Shown here: piece after piece, positions 8,586-17,268 of the stretch | How positions within the stretch are numbered: position 1 is the first letter of the stretch | Layout: each line of letters opens with the position of its first letter | Origin: Rhizobium leguminosarum | Lineage (GTDB): Bacteria > Pseudomonadota > Alphaproteobacteria > Rhizobiales > Rhizobiaceae | Assembly (NCBI RefSeq): GCF_001652265.1 | Contig: NZ_LWBS01000086.1 | Coordinates: 1-64,000 of the forward strand | Direction: 5' to 3' | DNA: 64,000 bases | Made by a program: the position numbers and the translations under genes | The notes under the pieces: model-generated | What the model saw: only the letters and a program-made list of their open reading frames with translations | What the model was told of the DNA's origin: nothing | Databases searched by the model: none

Positions 8586-9606
8586 GCTGTTCCTGTCCCA
8601 TACGACGGAATTCGTGTTGTTTGCCGTCATCATCGCGATGAGCGTTGTCCTGGCCTTTATGACCGACCGTTTTTTTACGCTCGGCAATGTCTTCGACCTG
8701 CTCAATATCAGCGCGGTCAACATCATTTTTGCCGTCGGCCTGCTCGTGGTGCTGATATCAGGTGGGATCGACATCTCCTTCGCCGTCGCCGCCTCGATCG
8801 TGCAATATGTCACTGCACTTGCGCTCGAGCGGATCGGCGGGGGCGGCTGGCTATCCGGCTTCCTGATTGCGGCCGGCATCGGCATCGTGCTCGGCGTGAT
8901 CAACGCCTTCCTGATCCACCGCTTCCGCATCATCTCGATCGTCGCGACGATCGCGACCTTCAACGTCTATTTCGGCTTGCTGATGTTTTTCACCAAGGGG
9001 GTGTCGATCTACAATCTGCCCGACTGGTTGACGAGCCGCGTCATCATCTACGAGCGCGAAATGGCCGATGGCAGCTGGGCTGAGATCACCTTGCCGGTTG
9101 TCGTCATGGCCGTCTGCACGCTCGCCACCTGGCTCTTTATTACTCGCACGACGACCGGCCGGCAGCTCTATGCCTTCGGCGACAATCCGGAAGGCGCGCG
9201 CCGCTTCGGCATCAATATCGGCGCCATGCAGTTCATCGCCTTCGGCTGGCTTGGATTGATGGCAGGCATCGCCGGTCTCATGCAGGCGCATTATGCGCAG
9301 GAGGTCGTGCCGAACGCACTCTATGGCCGCGAGCTCGATGTCCTGGCCGCCGTGGTGCTCGGCGGCGCGCGGCTAGGCGGCGGCAAAGGCTCGGTGCTTG
9401 GTTGCGTGCTGGGCGTGCTGCTCGTCTCGATCACCCAGAACGGCCTCAACCTGATGGGCGTCTCGCCCTTCGCCTTCAAGATGATCGTCGGCGCGATCAT
9501 CCTCGTTGCAATCACCTTGTCGAGCGCCCGCATCGGCAATCTGGTGCCGGTGTTTGCGACCCGCAAATCGACCGGTGACAGGCCTGCAGACCGGAGAGAG
9601 AGCTGA
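8578..9606 (+). CDS. Sugar ABC transporter permease 1
   Basis: A 342-residue inner-membrane permease of the RbsC/AraH family with 8-10 hydrophobic segments and the conserved loop AAVVLGGARLGGGKGSVLG near residue 260, the contact region for the ATPase. It overlaps the ATPase gene by 8 bases and the second permease by one base (TGATG), so the block is a tightly coupled operon. It should form a heterodimeric channel with permease 2, as in rhamnose- and AI-2-type importers. Confidence 0.9.
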   Translation: MRKLFLSHTTEFVLFAVIIAMSVVLAFMTDRFFTLGNVFDLLNISAVNIIFAVGLLVVLISGGIDISFAVAASIVQYVTALALERIGGGGWLSGFLIAAGIGIVLGVINAFLIHRFRIISIVATIATFNVYFGLLMFFTKGVSIYNLPDWLTSRVIIYEREMADGSWAEITLPVVVMAVCTLATWLFITRTTTGRQLYAFGDNPEGARRFGINIGAMQFIAFGWLGLMAGIAGLMQAHYAQEVVPNALYGRELDVLAAVVLGGARLGGGKGSVLGCVLGVLLVSITQNGLNLMGVSPFAFKMIVGAIILVAITLSSARIGNLVPVFATRKSTGDRPADRRES

Positions 9607-10592
9607 TGAACGCACTCGCCGCCCGCTTCAACTCCGTCTTCGGGGCCGACATGGCCGGTCCCCTCGCCGCGCTGGCGGTCGTGCTCATTGTCTTCAGTTT
9701 CGCCTCGCCGCATTTCCTCACGGGCGCGACCTTCGGATCGGTCGCCTTTCAGCTTCCCGAGCTTGGCATCCTGACGCTTGCCATGTTGATGCCGATCCTC
9801 ACCGGCGGCCTCAACCTTGCGATCACCTTCACCGCCAACATCGCCGGCCTGACGCTCGCCTGGACGCTGCAGGCCAATGGCGGCATCGAAGCTGGTCCGG
9901 TCGCCTTCCTGCTCGGCTCGTTGCTGGCACTTGCCGTCGGCGCGGCAAGCGGCCTGGTCATGGGCCTCGTCATCGCCTTTACCCGCGCCCATCCGATCCT
10001 CGTTTCGCTGTCGATGATGATCTTCCTGCGCGGCCTCGGCGAGTTCCTGACGCGCGGCGGCGATATCTCGGGCTTTCCCACCTTCATCGCTCCGATCGGC
10101 CACGGCAGTATTCTCGGCATCCCGGTACCTTTGTTGATCCTGATCGCCTGCGTGATCGCCAGCCACGTCCTGCTCTCGCGCTCCAAGCTCGGCTTTTCCA
10201 CCTACATGATCGGCTCCAATATCGAGTCTGCCCGCTATTCCGGCATCAACACCCGCAAAGTCCTGGTGCTGGTCTACATGCTCTCCGGCGTGATGGCTGC
10301 GGTTGCCGGCATCATCATGCTTGCGCGGTTCAATTCGGTGCGCGTCGGCCACGGCGAGTCCTATCTGCTGATCACCGTGCTCGCCTGCTTCCTCGGCGGC
10401 ATCAATCCCTTTGGCGGCTTCGGCCGCGTCCTGCCCGTCTTCGTGGCGCTCATCGTGCTGCAGCTCCTCTCTTCGGGGCTCAACCTGCTCGGCGCCAACC
10501 AGCACCTCACCACTGCCGTCTGGGGCATCCTGCTCATCGTCGTGATGGTGCTGCGGTGGTTCTCGGCAAAGTTCATCAGAATCGTGAAATAG
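9606..10592 (+). CDS. Sugar ABC transporter permease 2
   Basis: A 328-residue permease of the same family as its upstream neighbour. It has a run of transmembrane segments and the loop ITVLACFLGGINPFGGFGRV, the counterpart of the conserved permease loop. The ATG overlaps the TGA of permease 1. Two separate permease genes distinguish this system from the single-permease EryEFG importer elsewhere in the window. The epimerase gene follows 11 bases later, so the enzyme is co-transcribed with the transporter. Confidence 0.9.
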   Translation: MNALAARFNSVFGADMAGPLAALAVVLIVFSFASPHFLTGATFGSVAFQLPELGILTLAMLMPILTGGLNLAITFTANIAGLTLAWTLQANGGIEAGPVAFLLGSLLALAVGAASGLVMGLVIAFTRAHPILVSLSMMIFLRGLGEFLTRGGDISGFPTFIAPIGHGSILGIPVPLLILIACVIASHVLLSRSKLGFSTYMIGSNIESARYSGINTRKVLVLVYMLSGVMAAVAGIIMLARFNSVRVGHGESYLLITVLACFLGGINPFGGFGRVLPVFVALIVLQLLSSGLNLLGANQHLTTAVWGILLIVVMVLRWFSAKFIRIVK

Positions 10593-10603
10593 GAGATACG
10601 ACC

Positions 10604-11452
10604 ATGGAAGGTTTCGGCGTTCACACCAGCATGTGGACCATGAACTGGGATCGCGCAGGCGCCGAGAAGGCGATTGCCGGAGCCGTGCATTACAAAATGG
10701 ACTTCATCGAGATCGCGCTGCTCAATGCGCCGGCCGTAGATACCAAACACACCCGCGACCTGCTCGAAAAGTACAAACTGCGCGCCGTCTGCTCGCTCGG
10801 CCTGCCGGAACATGCCTGGGCTTCCGTTCGCCCGGATGCGGCGATCGAGCATCTGAAGGTCGCGATCGAAAAGACCGCGGAAATGAATGCGGAAGCTCTG
10901 TCCGGCGTCATCTTCGGCGGCATCGGCGAGCGTACCGGCGTGCCGCCGACGCAAGGCGAATACGACAACATCGCCAAGGTGCTCGACGCGGCGGCAAAAC
11001 ATGCGAGGAAGTACGGCATTCATCTCGGCGTCGAGGCGGTGAACCGCTATGAGAACCACCTGATCAACTCGGCGCAGCAAGCCGTCGACATGGTGGAGCG
11101 TGTCGGCGCGGATAACATCTTCGTTCACCTCGACACCTACCACATGAATATCGAGGAAAAGGGAGCGGCAAACGGCATCCTGATCGCCCGCGATCATCTC
11201 AAGTACATCCATCTCTCTGAAAGCGACCGCGGCACGCCGGGCTACGGCAACATCCCGTGGGATGCGATCTATGCCGCTCTCGCCGCAATCGGCTTCAAGG
11301 GCGGACTTGCCATGGAAAGCTTCATCAATATGCCGGCGGAAGTGGCCTATGGCCTGGCTGTCTGGCGCCCCGTTGCGCGCGATATGGAAGAGGTCATGGA
11401 CAAGGGCCTGCCGTTCCTGCGCAATAAGGCGGAACAATACGGTCTCATATGA
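10604..11452 (+). CDS. TIM-barrel sugar epimerase, D-tagatose/D-allulose 3-epimerase-like
   Basis: A 282-residue xylose-isomerase-like TIM barrel. The four metal ligands expected of ketose 3-epimerases are in place: E144 (VEAVNRYENH), D177 (HLDTYHMN), H203 (YIHLSESDRG) and E238 (AMESF). Their spacing equals that of known D-tagatose and D-allulose 3-epimerases with a constant offset. E144 and E238 would also be the acid/base pair that inverts C3. It is the last gene of the transporter operon, 11 bases after permease 2. It could act on the free imported ketose or, like D-allulose-6-phosphate 3-epimerase, on a phosphorylated ketose. The exact substrate is unknown. Confidence 0.8.
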   Translation: MEGFGVHTSMWTMNWDRAGAEKAIAGAVHYKMDFIEIALLNAPAVDTKHTRDLLEKYKLRAVCSLGLPEHAWASVRPDAAIEHLKVAIEKTAEMNAEALSGVIFGGIGERTGVPPTQGEYDNIAKVLDAAAKHARKYGIHLGVEAVNRYENHLINSAQQAVDMVERVGADNIFVHLDTYHMNIEEKGAANGILIARDHLKYIHLSESDRGTPGYGNIPWDAIYAALAAIGFKGGLAMESFINMPAEVAYGLAVWRPVARDMEEVMDKGLPFLRNKAEQYGLI

Positions 11453-11797
11453 TGCAGTGCCGGAATTCCGGATTCCACTGTTGGCCGACTGCCATCAACC
11501 ACAAGCCATAACAGCCAGCGGCCGCACGGGTGTTATGGCTGAAGAATTCTCGCCATCGCCGGCTAGGGGCATGACGCCCCATCTCTTCAGCACAGGCCTG
11601 AATTTCATTCGGCTCACCTGCGGAATGACTCTTGAGAAATATCATACTCGTTGTGATATTGTTATTATTGCTTGTTACATTCCTTCTGCTATGCCATTTT
11701 GCCTATTAAAATAAGACGCTTGAACGGCTCACGCCCGGGCTCTAGTTTCGAAGAGATGGCGGCGTTTCGATCGACCATCGATATGGGGGAATCTTGG
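11453..11797. other. Intergenic region upstream of the aldolase gene
   Basis: 345 bases without a recognisable gene. Besides the inverted repeat above, it holds an AT-rich stretch at 11636-11710 with an interrupted palindrome, ATATCA-N9-TGATAT (11639-11659). This is a plausible promoter/operator zone for the aldolase gene. The gene could therefore be transcribed separately from the transporter operon. Confidence 0.45.
11504..11540. other. Inverted repeat downstream of the epimerase gene
   Basis: Perfect 10-bp arms AGCCATAACA (11504-11513) and TGTTATGGCT (11531-11540) with a 17-base GC-rich spacer. It sits 51 bases after the epimerase stop. It could be a weak terminator of the transporter operon or an operator for the aldolase gene; no T-tract follows. 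Confidence 0.45.
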
Positions 11798-12862
11798 ATG
11801 GCACGCATTACGCTGAGGCAACTGCTCGACCATGCTGCGGAGGAAGGCTACGGCGTTCCCGCTTTCAACATCAATAACATGGAGCAGGCGCTCGCCATCA
11901 TGGAGGCCGCTGACGCGTGTCATGCGCCGGTTATCATGCAGGCGTCGCGCGGAGCCCGCGCCTATGCCCATGACATCATGCTGAAGCACATGATGGATGC
12001 CGTCGTTGAAATCTATCCGCATATTCCGGTCTGCGTGCATCTCGATCACGGCAACGATCCCTCCAACTGCATGACGGCGATCCAGGCGGGCTTCACCTCG
12101 GTGATGATGGATGGTTCGCTGAGGGCGGACGCCAAGACGCCTGCTGACTGGGCCTATAATGTCGGCGTCACCAAGATGGTGACGGATATGGCGCATTTCG
12201 GCGGCATCTCGGTGGAAGGCGAACTCGGCGTTCTCGGTTCTCTGGAGACTGGCATGGGCGAGGCCGAGGACGGCCACGGCGCCGAGGGCAAGCTTTCGCA
12301 TGACCAATTGCTGACCGATCCGGACGAAGCCGTGAAGTTCGTGCGCGAAACCAAGGTCGACGCGCTCGCCATCGCGATGGGCACATCGCATGGCGCTTAC
12401 AAGTTCACCCGCAAGCCGGACGGTTCGGTGCTGGCGATGAACGTCATCGAAGAAATTCACCGTAAGCTCCCGAACACGCATCTCGTCATGCACGGCTCGT
12501 CCTCGGTCCCGATCGAGCTGCAGGAGATCATCAACAAATATGGCGGTCAGATGAAGCCGACATGGGGAGTGCCGGTCGAGGAAATCCAGCGCGGCATCAA
12601 GAACGGCGTGCGCAAGGTCAACATCGATACCGACGGCAGAATGGCGATGACCGGCCAGATTCGCCGCGTGCTGCAGGAGGACCCGAGCGAGTTCGACCCG
12701 CGCAAATATCTGAAGCCGGCGATGGCGGCGCTGACCAAGCTCTGCAAGGAGCGCTTCGAACAGTTCGGCACGGCCGGTATGGCAGGCCGCATCACGCCCC
12801 TTCCCGTTTCGGAAATGGCGAAGCGTTACAAGTCCGGTTCCCTCGATCCGGCTTTCTCCTGA
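11798..12862 (+). CDS. Class II (zinc) fructose-bisphosphate-type aldolase
   Basis: A 354-residue class II aldolase resembling the Calvin-cycle subtype. The metal ligands H84, H198 (GTSHGAYK) and H232 (VMHGSSS), the catalytic D83 (HLDHGND) and E142 (VEGELGVLG) are all present. The start at MARITLRQ has a GGGGA site 8 bases upstream; a longer frame upstream lacks support. The family cleaves ketose 1-phosphates or 1,6-bisphosphates to DHAP and an aldehyde. Between a rare-sugar transporter/epimerase and a kinase/GlpD-like pair, I infer a catabolic role on a ketose 1-phosphate rather than central glycolysis. An ordinary spare FBA remains possible. The next gene is convergent, with a RIME between. 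Confidence 0.85.
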   Translation: MARITLRQLLDHAAEEGYGVPAFNINNMEQALAIMEAADACHAPVIMQASRGARAYAHDIMLKHMMDAVVEIYPHIPVCVHLDHGNDPSNCMTAIQAGFTSVMMDGSLRADAKTPADWAYNVGVTKMVTDMAHFGGISVEGELGVLGSLETGMGEAEDGHGAEGKLSHDQLLTDPDEAVKFVRETKVDALAIAMGTSHGAYKFTRKPDGSVLAMNVIEEIHRKLPNTHLVMHGSSSVPIELQEIINKYGGQMKPTWGVPVEEIQRGIKNGVRKVNIDTDGRMAMTGQIRRVLQEDPSEFDPRKYLKPAMAALTKLCKERFEQFGTAGMAGRITPLPVSEMAKRYKSGSLDPAFS

Positions 12863-12869
12863 AACTGGG

Positions 12870-12924
12870 CTAGATGATGATGCCGAAAAGTGTGAAGCGG
12901 TTTTCGGACGACATCCTGTTCTAG
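12870..12924. repeat. RIME-type repeat, shortened mosaic copy
   Basis: It runs from CTAG at 12870 to CTAG at 12921-12924 and contains the core GCCGAAAAGTGTGAAGCGG and the matching TTTTCGGACGACAT arm. It then jumps to the CCTGTTCTAG end seen in the longer copies at 19403 and 60827, so the middle of the element is missing. It fills the gap between the convergent aldolase and GlpD-like genes. Its outer CTAG supplies the TAG stop of the latter. Confidence 0.8.
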
Positions 12925-14672
12925 CCCGAGGCCGGGCGGGGTGCCTTTTCCGGCTCGGCGGCGACAGGTCCGCCCGTCAATGCTTGGCCGTGGAAGCGGC
13001 TCAGCTGGCTGACAACGTCCTCGATTTCGCTTGCCGTGCGTTCGGCATTCCAATCGAGCGCCGCCCCGGCAACGCCGGCGATTTCGCTCAGGCCTTCCAG
13101 CGTCAGCCGGCCCTCGATCGCAAGCGTCGTGCGGCGCATGACGATGTCCGACAGATGGACGACGAGTTCGTTCCGGGCGATCCAGTCGATCTCGCGGAGA
13201 CTGTAACGCGGCGCACCCTTTAGGCGCTGCTCGTCGGAATAGCTGGATGCAGAAGAAAGGTGCGCCGCAGCCGTCGTGCCGTAGCGGCCGAGCAGTTCGT
13301 CGGCTCGCTCGGCAACGAGGCCGCTGCGCGTCACGGCATCCCTGATCCAGGCGCTACGCTGCTCAGCATCAACCGGAAAGGCCTTGCCGCCGCCGATCGC
13401 CAAATAGCGTGTCGACTGGCTGCGGCTGCGCTGCAGCCGGGAGAGAACGGTGTCGGCGACCTCTTCGGCAAAGCCGCGGAACGTTGTCCACTTGCCTCCG
13501 ACCAGCGAAATGATCGGAAACGATCTGCCCTTCTCTGGCTCCTTCACCGGCGCGGAGTGATCGCGGCTGATCAACCCCGGCGCGGCCGCATCCGATGCCG
13601 GTAGCGGGCGGATGCCGCTATAGCTGTAAACGATCTGATCGCGATCGAAGCGGAGGGTCGGCAGCAGCGAGCGGACGCTTTCGAGGAAATACTCGGTTTC
13701 CGGCTCTTCGCAGCGGACATTGTCCGGATCATCAGCCGGAATGTCGGTCGAACCGACCAGTGCCAGCCCGAGATAGTCGTAGACCAGGCAAATGCGGCCG
13801 TCGTCGGCCTCGAAATAGATCATGTGGCCGTTGAGGCTTCGTACCAATTCGGGATGGTCAAGCAGGATATGGGAACCCTTGGTGCCGCCGATCAGGCGCG
13901 ATGGAGCGCCGAGCAAAGCGTTGACGTGATCGATCCAGGGACCTGCCGCATTGACGACCAGCTTGGGAGCAACGGTGAACGCGTGACCATCGGGCTGCCG
14001 GAAGGTCAAACGCCCTTCTAAAACGGTAGCCAGTGTCGCGAAATTTGCCGCGAGGCTTCTCTCGTTCGCGTCGAGACCATCACGCACGAGCTCATAGACG
14101 AGCCGTTCCGGCCTGCTGATCTTGGCGTCGTAATAGATGCCGCCGGCGACGATGGCGGGGGTGACATGCGGCATTTCCTTGCGCGCCTGTTTCTTCAGGA
14201 TCAGCCGGTGGCGCGGCATGACCTGGTCGCGTGAACCGAAAAAGTCATAGAGCCGAAGCCCGATCTTGATGAGAACGGCACCACGGCTGCGTGGCGCCGT
14301 CTTCGACCCGAAGAGCGTCCGGATCGCTGCCCAGATGCCGCGGGTCCAGGAAAAGACCGGAATGAAGGTCGGCAGCGGCTCGACGCAATGCGGCGCGTTC
14401 TTGAGCAGGAGGTTGCGCTCAAGCGTCGACTGCGCAACCAGTCCGAACTCACCCGTCTCCAGATATTTCAGGCCGCCGTGAATCAGCCGCGATGGTGCGG
14501 CGCTCGTGCCGGAACCAAAGTCGGCCTTGTCGACGATCAGGCAATTGACACCCTGTATCGAGAGGTCGCGGAACAGGCCGGCGCCGTTGATGCCCGCCCC
14601 GATGATCAAAACGTCGATATCGCTCTCGCCGAGGTTCGAGAAGCGCTGCTGCAAATCGGGGGTCATGCTCAT
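12921..14672 (-). CDS. GlpD-like FAD-dependent polyol-phosphate dehydrogenase
   Basis: A 583-residue flavoprotein of the glycerol-3-phosphate dehydrogenase (GlpD/GlpA) family. The FAD motif is DVLIIGAGINGAGLFRDL near residue 18, followed by SGTSAAPSRLIHGGLKYLE, the substrate/FAD region conserved in GlpD and EryB. A C-terminal GlpD helical domain follows. It is about 80 residues longer than EryB in the same window, mostly at the two ends. It lies 37 bases after the FGGY kinase gene in one operon. By family chemistry it would oxidise a polyol 1-phosphate at C2 to a 2-ketose 1-phosphate and pass electrons to quinone at the membrane. Plain glycerol 3-phosphate is the alternative substrate. Confidence 0.85.
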   Translation of the reverse strand: MSMTPDLQQRFSNLGESDIDVLIIGAGINGAGLFRDLSIQGVNCLIVDKADFGSGTSAAPSRLIHGGLKYLETGEFGLVAQSTLERNLLLKNAPHCVEPLPTFIPVFSWTRGIWAAIRTLFGSKTAPRSRGAVLIKIGLRLYDFFGSRDQVMPRHRLILKKQARKEMPHVTPAIVAGGIYYDAKISRPERLVYELVRDGLDANERSLAANFATLATVLEGRLTFRQPDGHAFTVAPKLVVNAAGPWIDHVNALLGAPSRLIGGTKGSHILLDHPELVRSLNGHMIYFEADDGRICLVYDYLGLALVGSTDIPADDPDNVRCEEPETEYFLESVRSLLPTLRFDRDQIVYSYSGIRPLPASDAAAPGLISRDHSAPVKEPEKGRSFPIISLVGGKWTTFRGFAEEVADTVLSRLQRSRSQSTRYLAIGGGKAFPVDAEQRSAWIRDAVTRSGLVAERADELLGRYGTTAAAHLSSASSYSDEQRLKGAPRYSLREIDWIARNELVVHLSDIVMRRTTLAIEGRLTLEGLSEIAGVAGAALDWNAERTASEIEDVVSQLSRFHGQALTGGPVAAEPEKAPRPASG

Positions 14673-14709
14673 CGTCCTAAATTGCCCGCCGCAGCAAGCA
14701 TTTGTCTTT

Positions 14710-16239
14710 TCAATTTGCCGATTGCTCCGGCGCAAGCGCGGCAATCCTAGGCCAAAGGGGGATCATCGCGTCGGCAATGTCGCAGAACACCTGGTAACGC
14801 TTTTCATAATCCGCGCTGCGCGCCGCATCGGGCCGGCAAGTCTTTGCGATGGAGGCCGTGTCGCGCGGATCGCTCTGCGGATCGGCAAAGATACCGGCGC
14901 CCGACCCAGCACAAAGCGCAGCACCCCAGGCGGCCGCCTCATCCGTCTCGGTTACCGTGACCGGCATGCCAAGCACATCGGCAAACATCTGCACGACGGT
15001 AGGATTGCGCGAGACGCCCCCGGCGAGCCGCGCCTGATCGAAGGCAAAGCCGTCGCGAAGCGCGTCGACATGAATGCGATGATTGAAAGCGATGCCCTCA
15101 AGCACGGCGCGCAGCATGTCGCCGCGGTCGTGCCATCCACCGAGACCGAAGAAACCGGCGCTCGCCGCCGCGCCATAAGGAGAGCCGAACAGATAGGGAT
15201 GGAAGAGCGCCGTCGAGGGGCGCTCGAAGGCGGCGTCAATCTCGGGCGCCAGCAGGGCGTGGATCGAGTTGCCTTGCCCCTCGCCATTCGTTCGCTCGGT
15301 AGCGCAGAGCGTATCCAGAAACCAGTCGTAATTGGCTGTCGATGCAGGGGAGATCGACATGCTGTTCCAGATGCCGGGCGCAATCCCGTTGCGGCAGAAC
15401 CAGCGTCGGTCGACACGCGGTTCCGACGAAAGCGTCTCGTTGATCGAATAGGTCCCGGCAATGACCGCGACAATGCCCTTGGCATAAACCCCTGCCCCGA
15501 GCGCCGAGGCCGTGACGTCGTGCAGACCGGCAACGACAGGCGTTCCCTCGGCAAGGCCCGTCAGCTGCGCGGCTTCACGAGTCACGTTTCCGACGATCTG
15601 GTCGGAGCGCGAGGCTGGTGGCAGGGCGTGGACGAGATCCCGCAATCCAAACAGCCGAAGAGCGTCCTCACTGTAGTTCTGCGTTTTGACATTGGTGAAG
15701 GAGGTGCTGGCTTCGGTGCGGTCCGTACCGACGACCCCGGTCAGGCAAAACCGCAGCCAGTCCTTGCAGCTGAAGAAATGGCCAATGCGCTTGTAGCGCT
15801 CAGGCTCCATTTCGCCGATCCAGGCAAGCAATGCCGATGGCGCGGAGACGTGCGGGATCTGTCCTGTCAGTTCGATCGCCAGGTCGGCGACGTCGCTTTT
15901 CGTCCACCGGTCGACGATCGCCCCTGCCCGGCTGTCCAGCGAAAGAATGGCTCGGCCGAGCGGCTTTTGGGCGTGATCGAGCAGGTAGATGCCGTCTCCA
16001 TGCGCGGTCGCGGCAATGGCCTGTATGTCGCTTGCCGGCCGCCCGCTGAGCGAAATCGCCTCGCGGATGGCATCCGCCGTCGCGTTCCACAACTCATTCA
16101 TGTCGCGCTCGATATGGCGGGCCTTCGGAATGAACTGCGTGACGCGGCGGCGCGCGACTGCAAGCGGCGTGCCGTCGATATCGAAGATGACCGCCTTGGT
16201 GACTGTCAAACCACTATCGATCCCGAGCAGTGTCGGCAT
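14710..16239 (-). CDS. FGGY-family carbohydrate kinase
   Basis: A 509-residue kinase of the FGGY family with the N-terminal phosphate-binding loop GIDSGLTVTKAVIFDIDG and the TAHGDGIYLL segment that corresponds to TGQGDGTWLV in the erythritol kinase EryA of this window. The C-terminal half has GLHDVTASALGAGVY and ARLAGGVSRNPTVVQMFAD, the usual ATP-binding elements. Length is typical. It sits between a DeoR regulator and a GlpD-like gene, the same kinase-dehydrogenase pairing as eryA/eryB. I infer phosphorylation of a polyol at a terminal hydroxyl. L-xylulose or another ketose cannot be excluded. Confidence 0.88.
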   Translation of the reverse strand: MPTLLGIDSGLTVTKAVIFDIDGTPLAVARRRVTQFIPKARHIERDMNELWNATADAIREAISLSGRPASDIQAIAATAHGDGIYLLDHAQKPLGRAILSLDSRAGAIVDRWTKSDVADLAIELTGQIPHVSAPSALLAWIGEMEPERYKRIGHFFSCKDWLRFCLTGVVGTDRTEASTSFTNVKTQNYSEDALRLFGLRDLVHALPPASRSDQIVGNVTREAAQLTGLAEGTPVVAGLHDVTASALGAGVYAKGIVAVIAGTYSINETLSSEPRVDRRWFCRNGIAPGIWNSMSISPASTANYDWFLDTLCATERTNGEGQGNSIHALLAPEIDAAFERPSTALFHPYLFGSPYGAAASAGFFGLGGWHDRGDMLRAVLEGIAFNHRIHVDALRDGFAFDQARLAGGVSRNPTVVQMFADVLGMPVTVTETDEAAAWGAALCAGSGAGIFADPQSDPRDTASIAKTCRPDAARSADYEKRYQVFCDIADAMIPLWPRIAALAPEQSAN

Positions 16240-16276
16240 TTAAATCTACCTCACGAGGAGCAACCGGCCCGCGCCG

Positions 16277-17119
16277 TCAGGAGCGCCCTCCGGCGCCCTT
16301 GGCGATGACCACGTTGATATCTCTGGACCGCATGCGGTCGATGTGCACCGGCTGGGTCTTGTCGTCGACGATAACGACGTCGAACTCATCCAGTGCTGCG
16401 AAACTGTGGAGTGCACGCCGTTCGAACTTGGTATGATCGGCAAGCAGGATGCGTTTTACGGAACAATCGAACATGGCGCGCTTAGTATCGACTGTCTCAG
16501 GAGACTGGTGCAGCACCGTGCCATCGCTGATCGCCGACATCGAGATGAACGCGACATCGGCCCTGAGAGCCTTGATCTCGTTGATGGTCATGCGACCCAT
16601 GAAGGCATTGCACCAATTGTAATACTGGCCGCCGAGGGCGAGCAGCGTCACGTCGTGCAGGCCCGTCAGCGCATTCATCAGCGTCAGGGAATTGGTGATT
16701 GCGGTGACCGGCGCCTTCGAAGGCAGATGCGCCGCCATCTGAAGAACCGTGGTCGAGTCATCAAAAAAGATTGCCTGCCCCGGTTCGACGAACTGCATTG
16801 CCGCCTCGGCGATCAGCTTCTTTTCCACCGACTGACGGTTCGAGCGATAGACGTCGCTGGATTCGATGAGATTGGTCGCCGCCGCCGTGACGATGCCGCG
16901 CGTCTTCCTGAAGAGGCCGCGGCTGACGAGTTCATCGACGTCGCGGTGAGCCGTCATCAGGCTGATCCCAAAGCGGTCGGTCAGGTCTTCAATCCGCATC
17001 GAGCCTAAACCCATCACGGCCTCTGCAATCATGCGGCGGCGCGCGATCTGGCGCGTCTGCCGGCTGTCGCTGGTGAGCTGGTCCAACAGATCGTCGTCCC
17101 GGCTGATCTTCTGTGTCAC
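16277..17119 (-). CDS. DeoR-family transcriptional regulator
   Basis: A 280-residue regulator with a DeoR helix-turn-helix around residues 35-70 (RIEDLTDRFGISLMTAHRDVDEL) and the sugar-phosphate-binding DeoRC domain after it (AIFFDDSTTVLQMAAHL, AITNSLTLMNALTG). DeoR regulators usually respond to a phosphorylated intermediate of the pathway they control. It is the first gene of the operon with the FGGY kinase (37 bases downstream) and the GlpD-like gene, and is separated from eryG upstream by a hairpin terminator. It probably controls this second polyol module. Confidence 0.88.
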   Translation of the reverse strand: MTQKISRDDDLLDQLTSDSRQTRQIARRRMIAEAVMGLGSMRIEDLTDRFGISLMTAHRDVDELVSRGLFRKTRGIVTAAATNLIESSDVYRSNRQSVEKKLIAEAAMQFVEPGQAIFFDDSTTVLQMAAHLPSKAPVTAITNSLTLMNALTGLHDVTLLALGGQYYNWCNAFMGRMTINEIKALRADVAFISMSAISDGTVLHQSPETVDTKRAMFDCSVKRILLADHTKFERRALHSFAALDEFDVVIVDDKTQPVHIDRMRSRDINVVIAKGAGGRS

Positions 17120-17238
17120 GGGTCACCCCTGTCGCTGAATTATGGATCCCAGCTTCGTACAGTGATTGCCGCGCCAAGGCAAAAAGGCGAAACGCAATCG
17201 AAGATTGAATCTCCGACCATCGCTCCAGCATGAAAATG

Positions 17239-17260
17239 AGGGCGCTCTTACGAGCGCCCT
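17239..17260. terminator. Bidirectional-looking terminator after eryG
   Basis: A perfect 9-bp stem AGGGCGCTC/GAGCGCCCT with a 4-base loop lies 8 bases past the eryG stop. On the minus strand it is followed by CATTTTCA, and on the plus strand by TTTTA. It separates eryEFG from the downstream DeoR-kinase-GlpD unit. Confidence 0.75.
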
Positions 17261-17268
17261 TTTACCGT

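Noticed and set aside
9321..10505. 394-codon minus-strand frame opposite the permeases
   Set aside because: Same antisense artefact of a hydrophobic permease gene.
9506..10603. N-terminal extension of the epimerase frame through permease 2
   Set aside because: It is out of frame with the permease and has no recognisable protein; the ATG at 10604 gives the normal family length.
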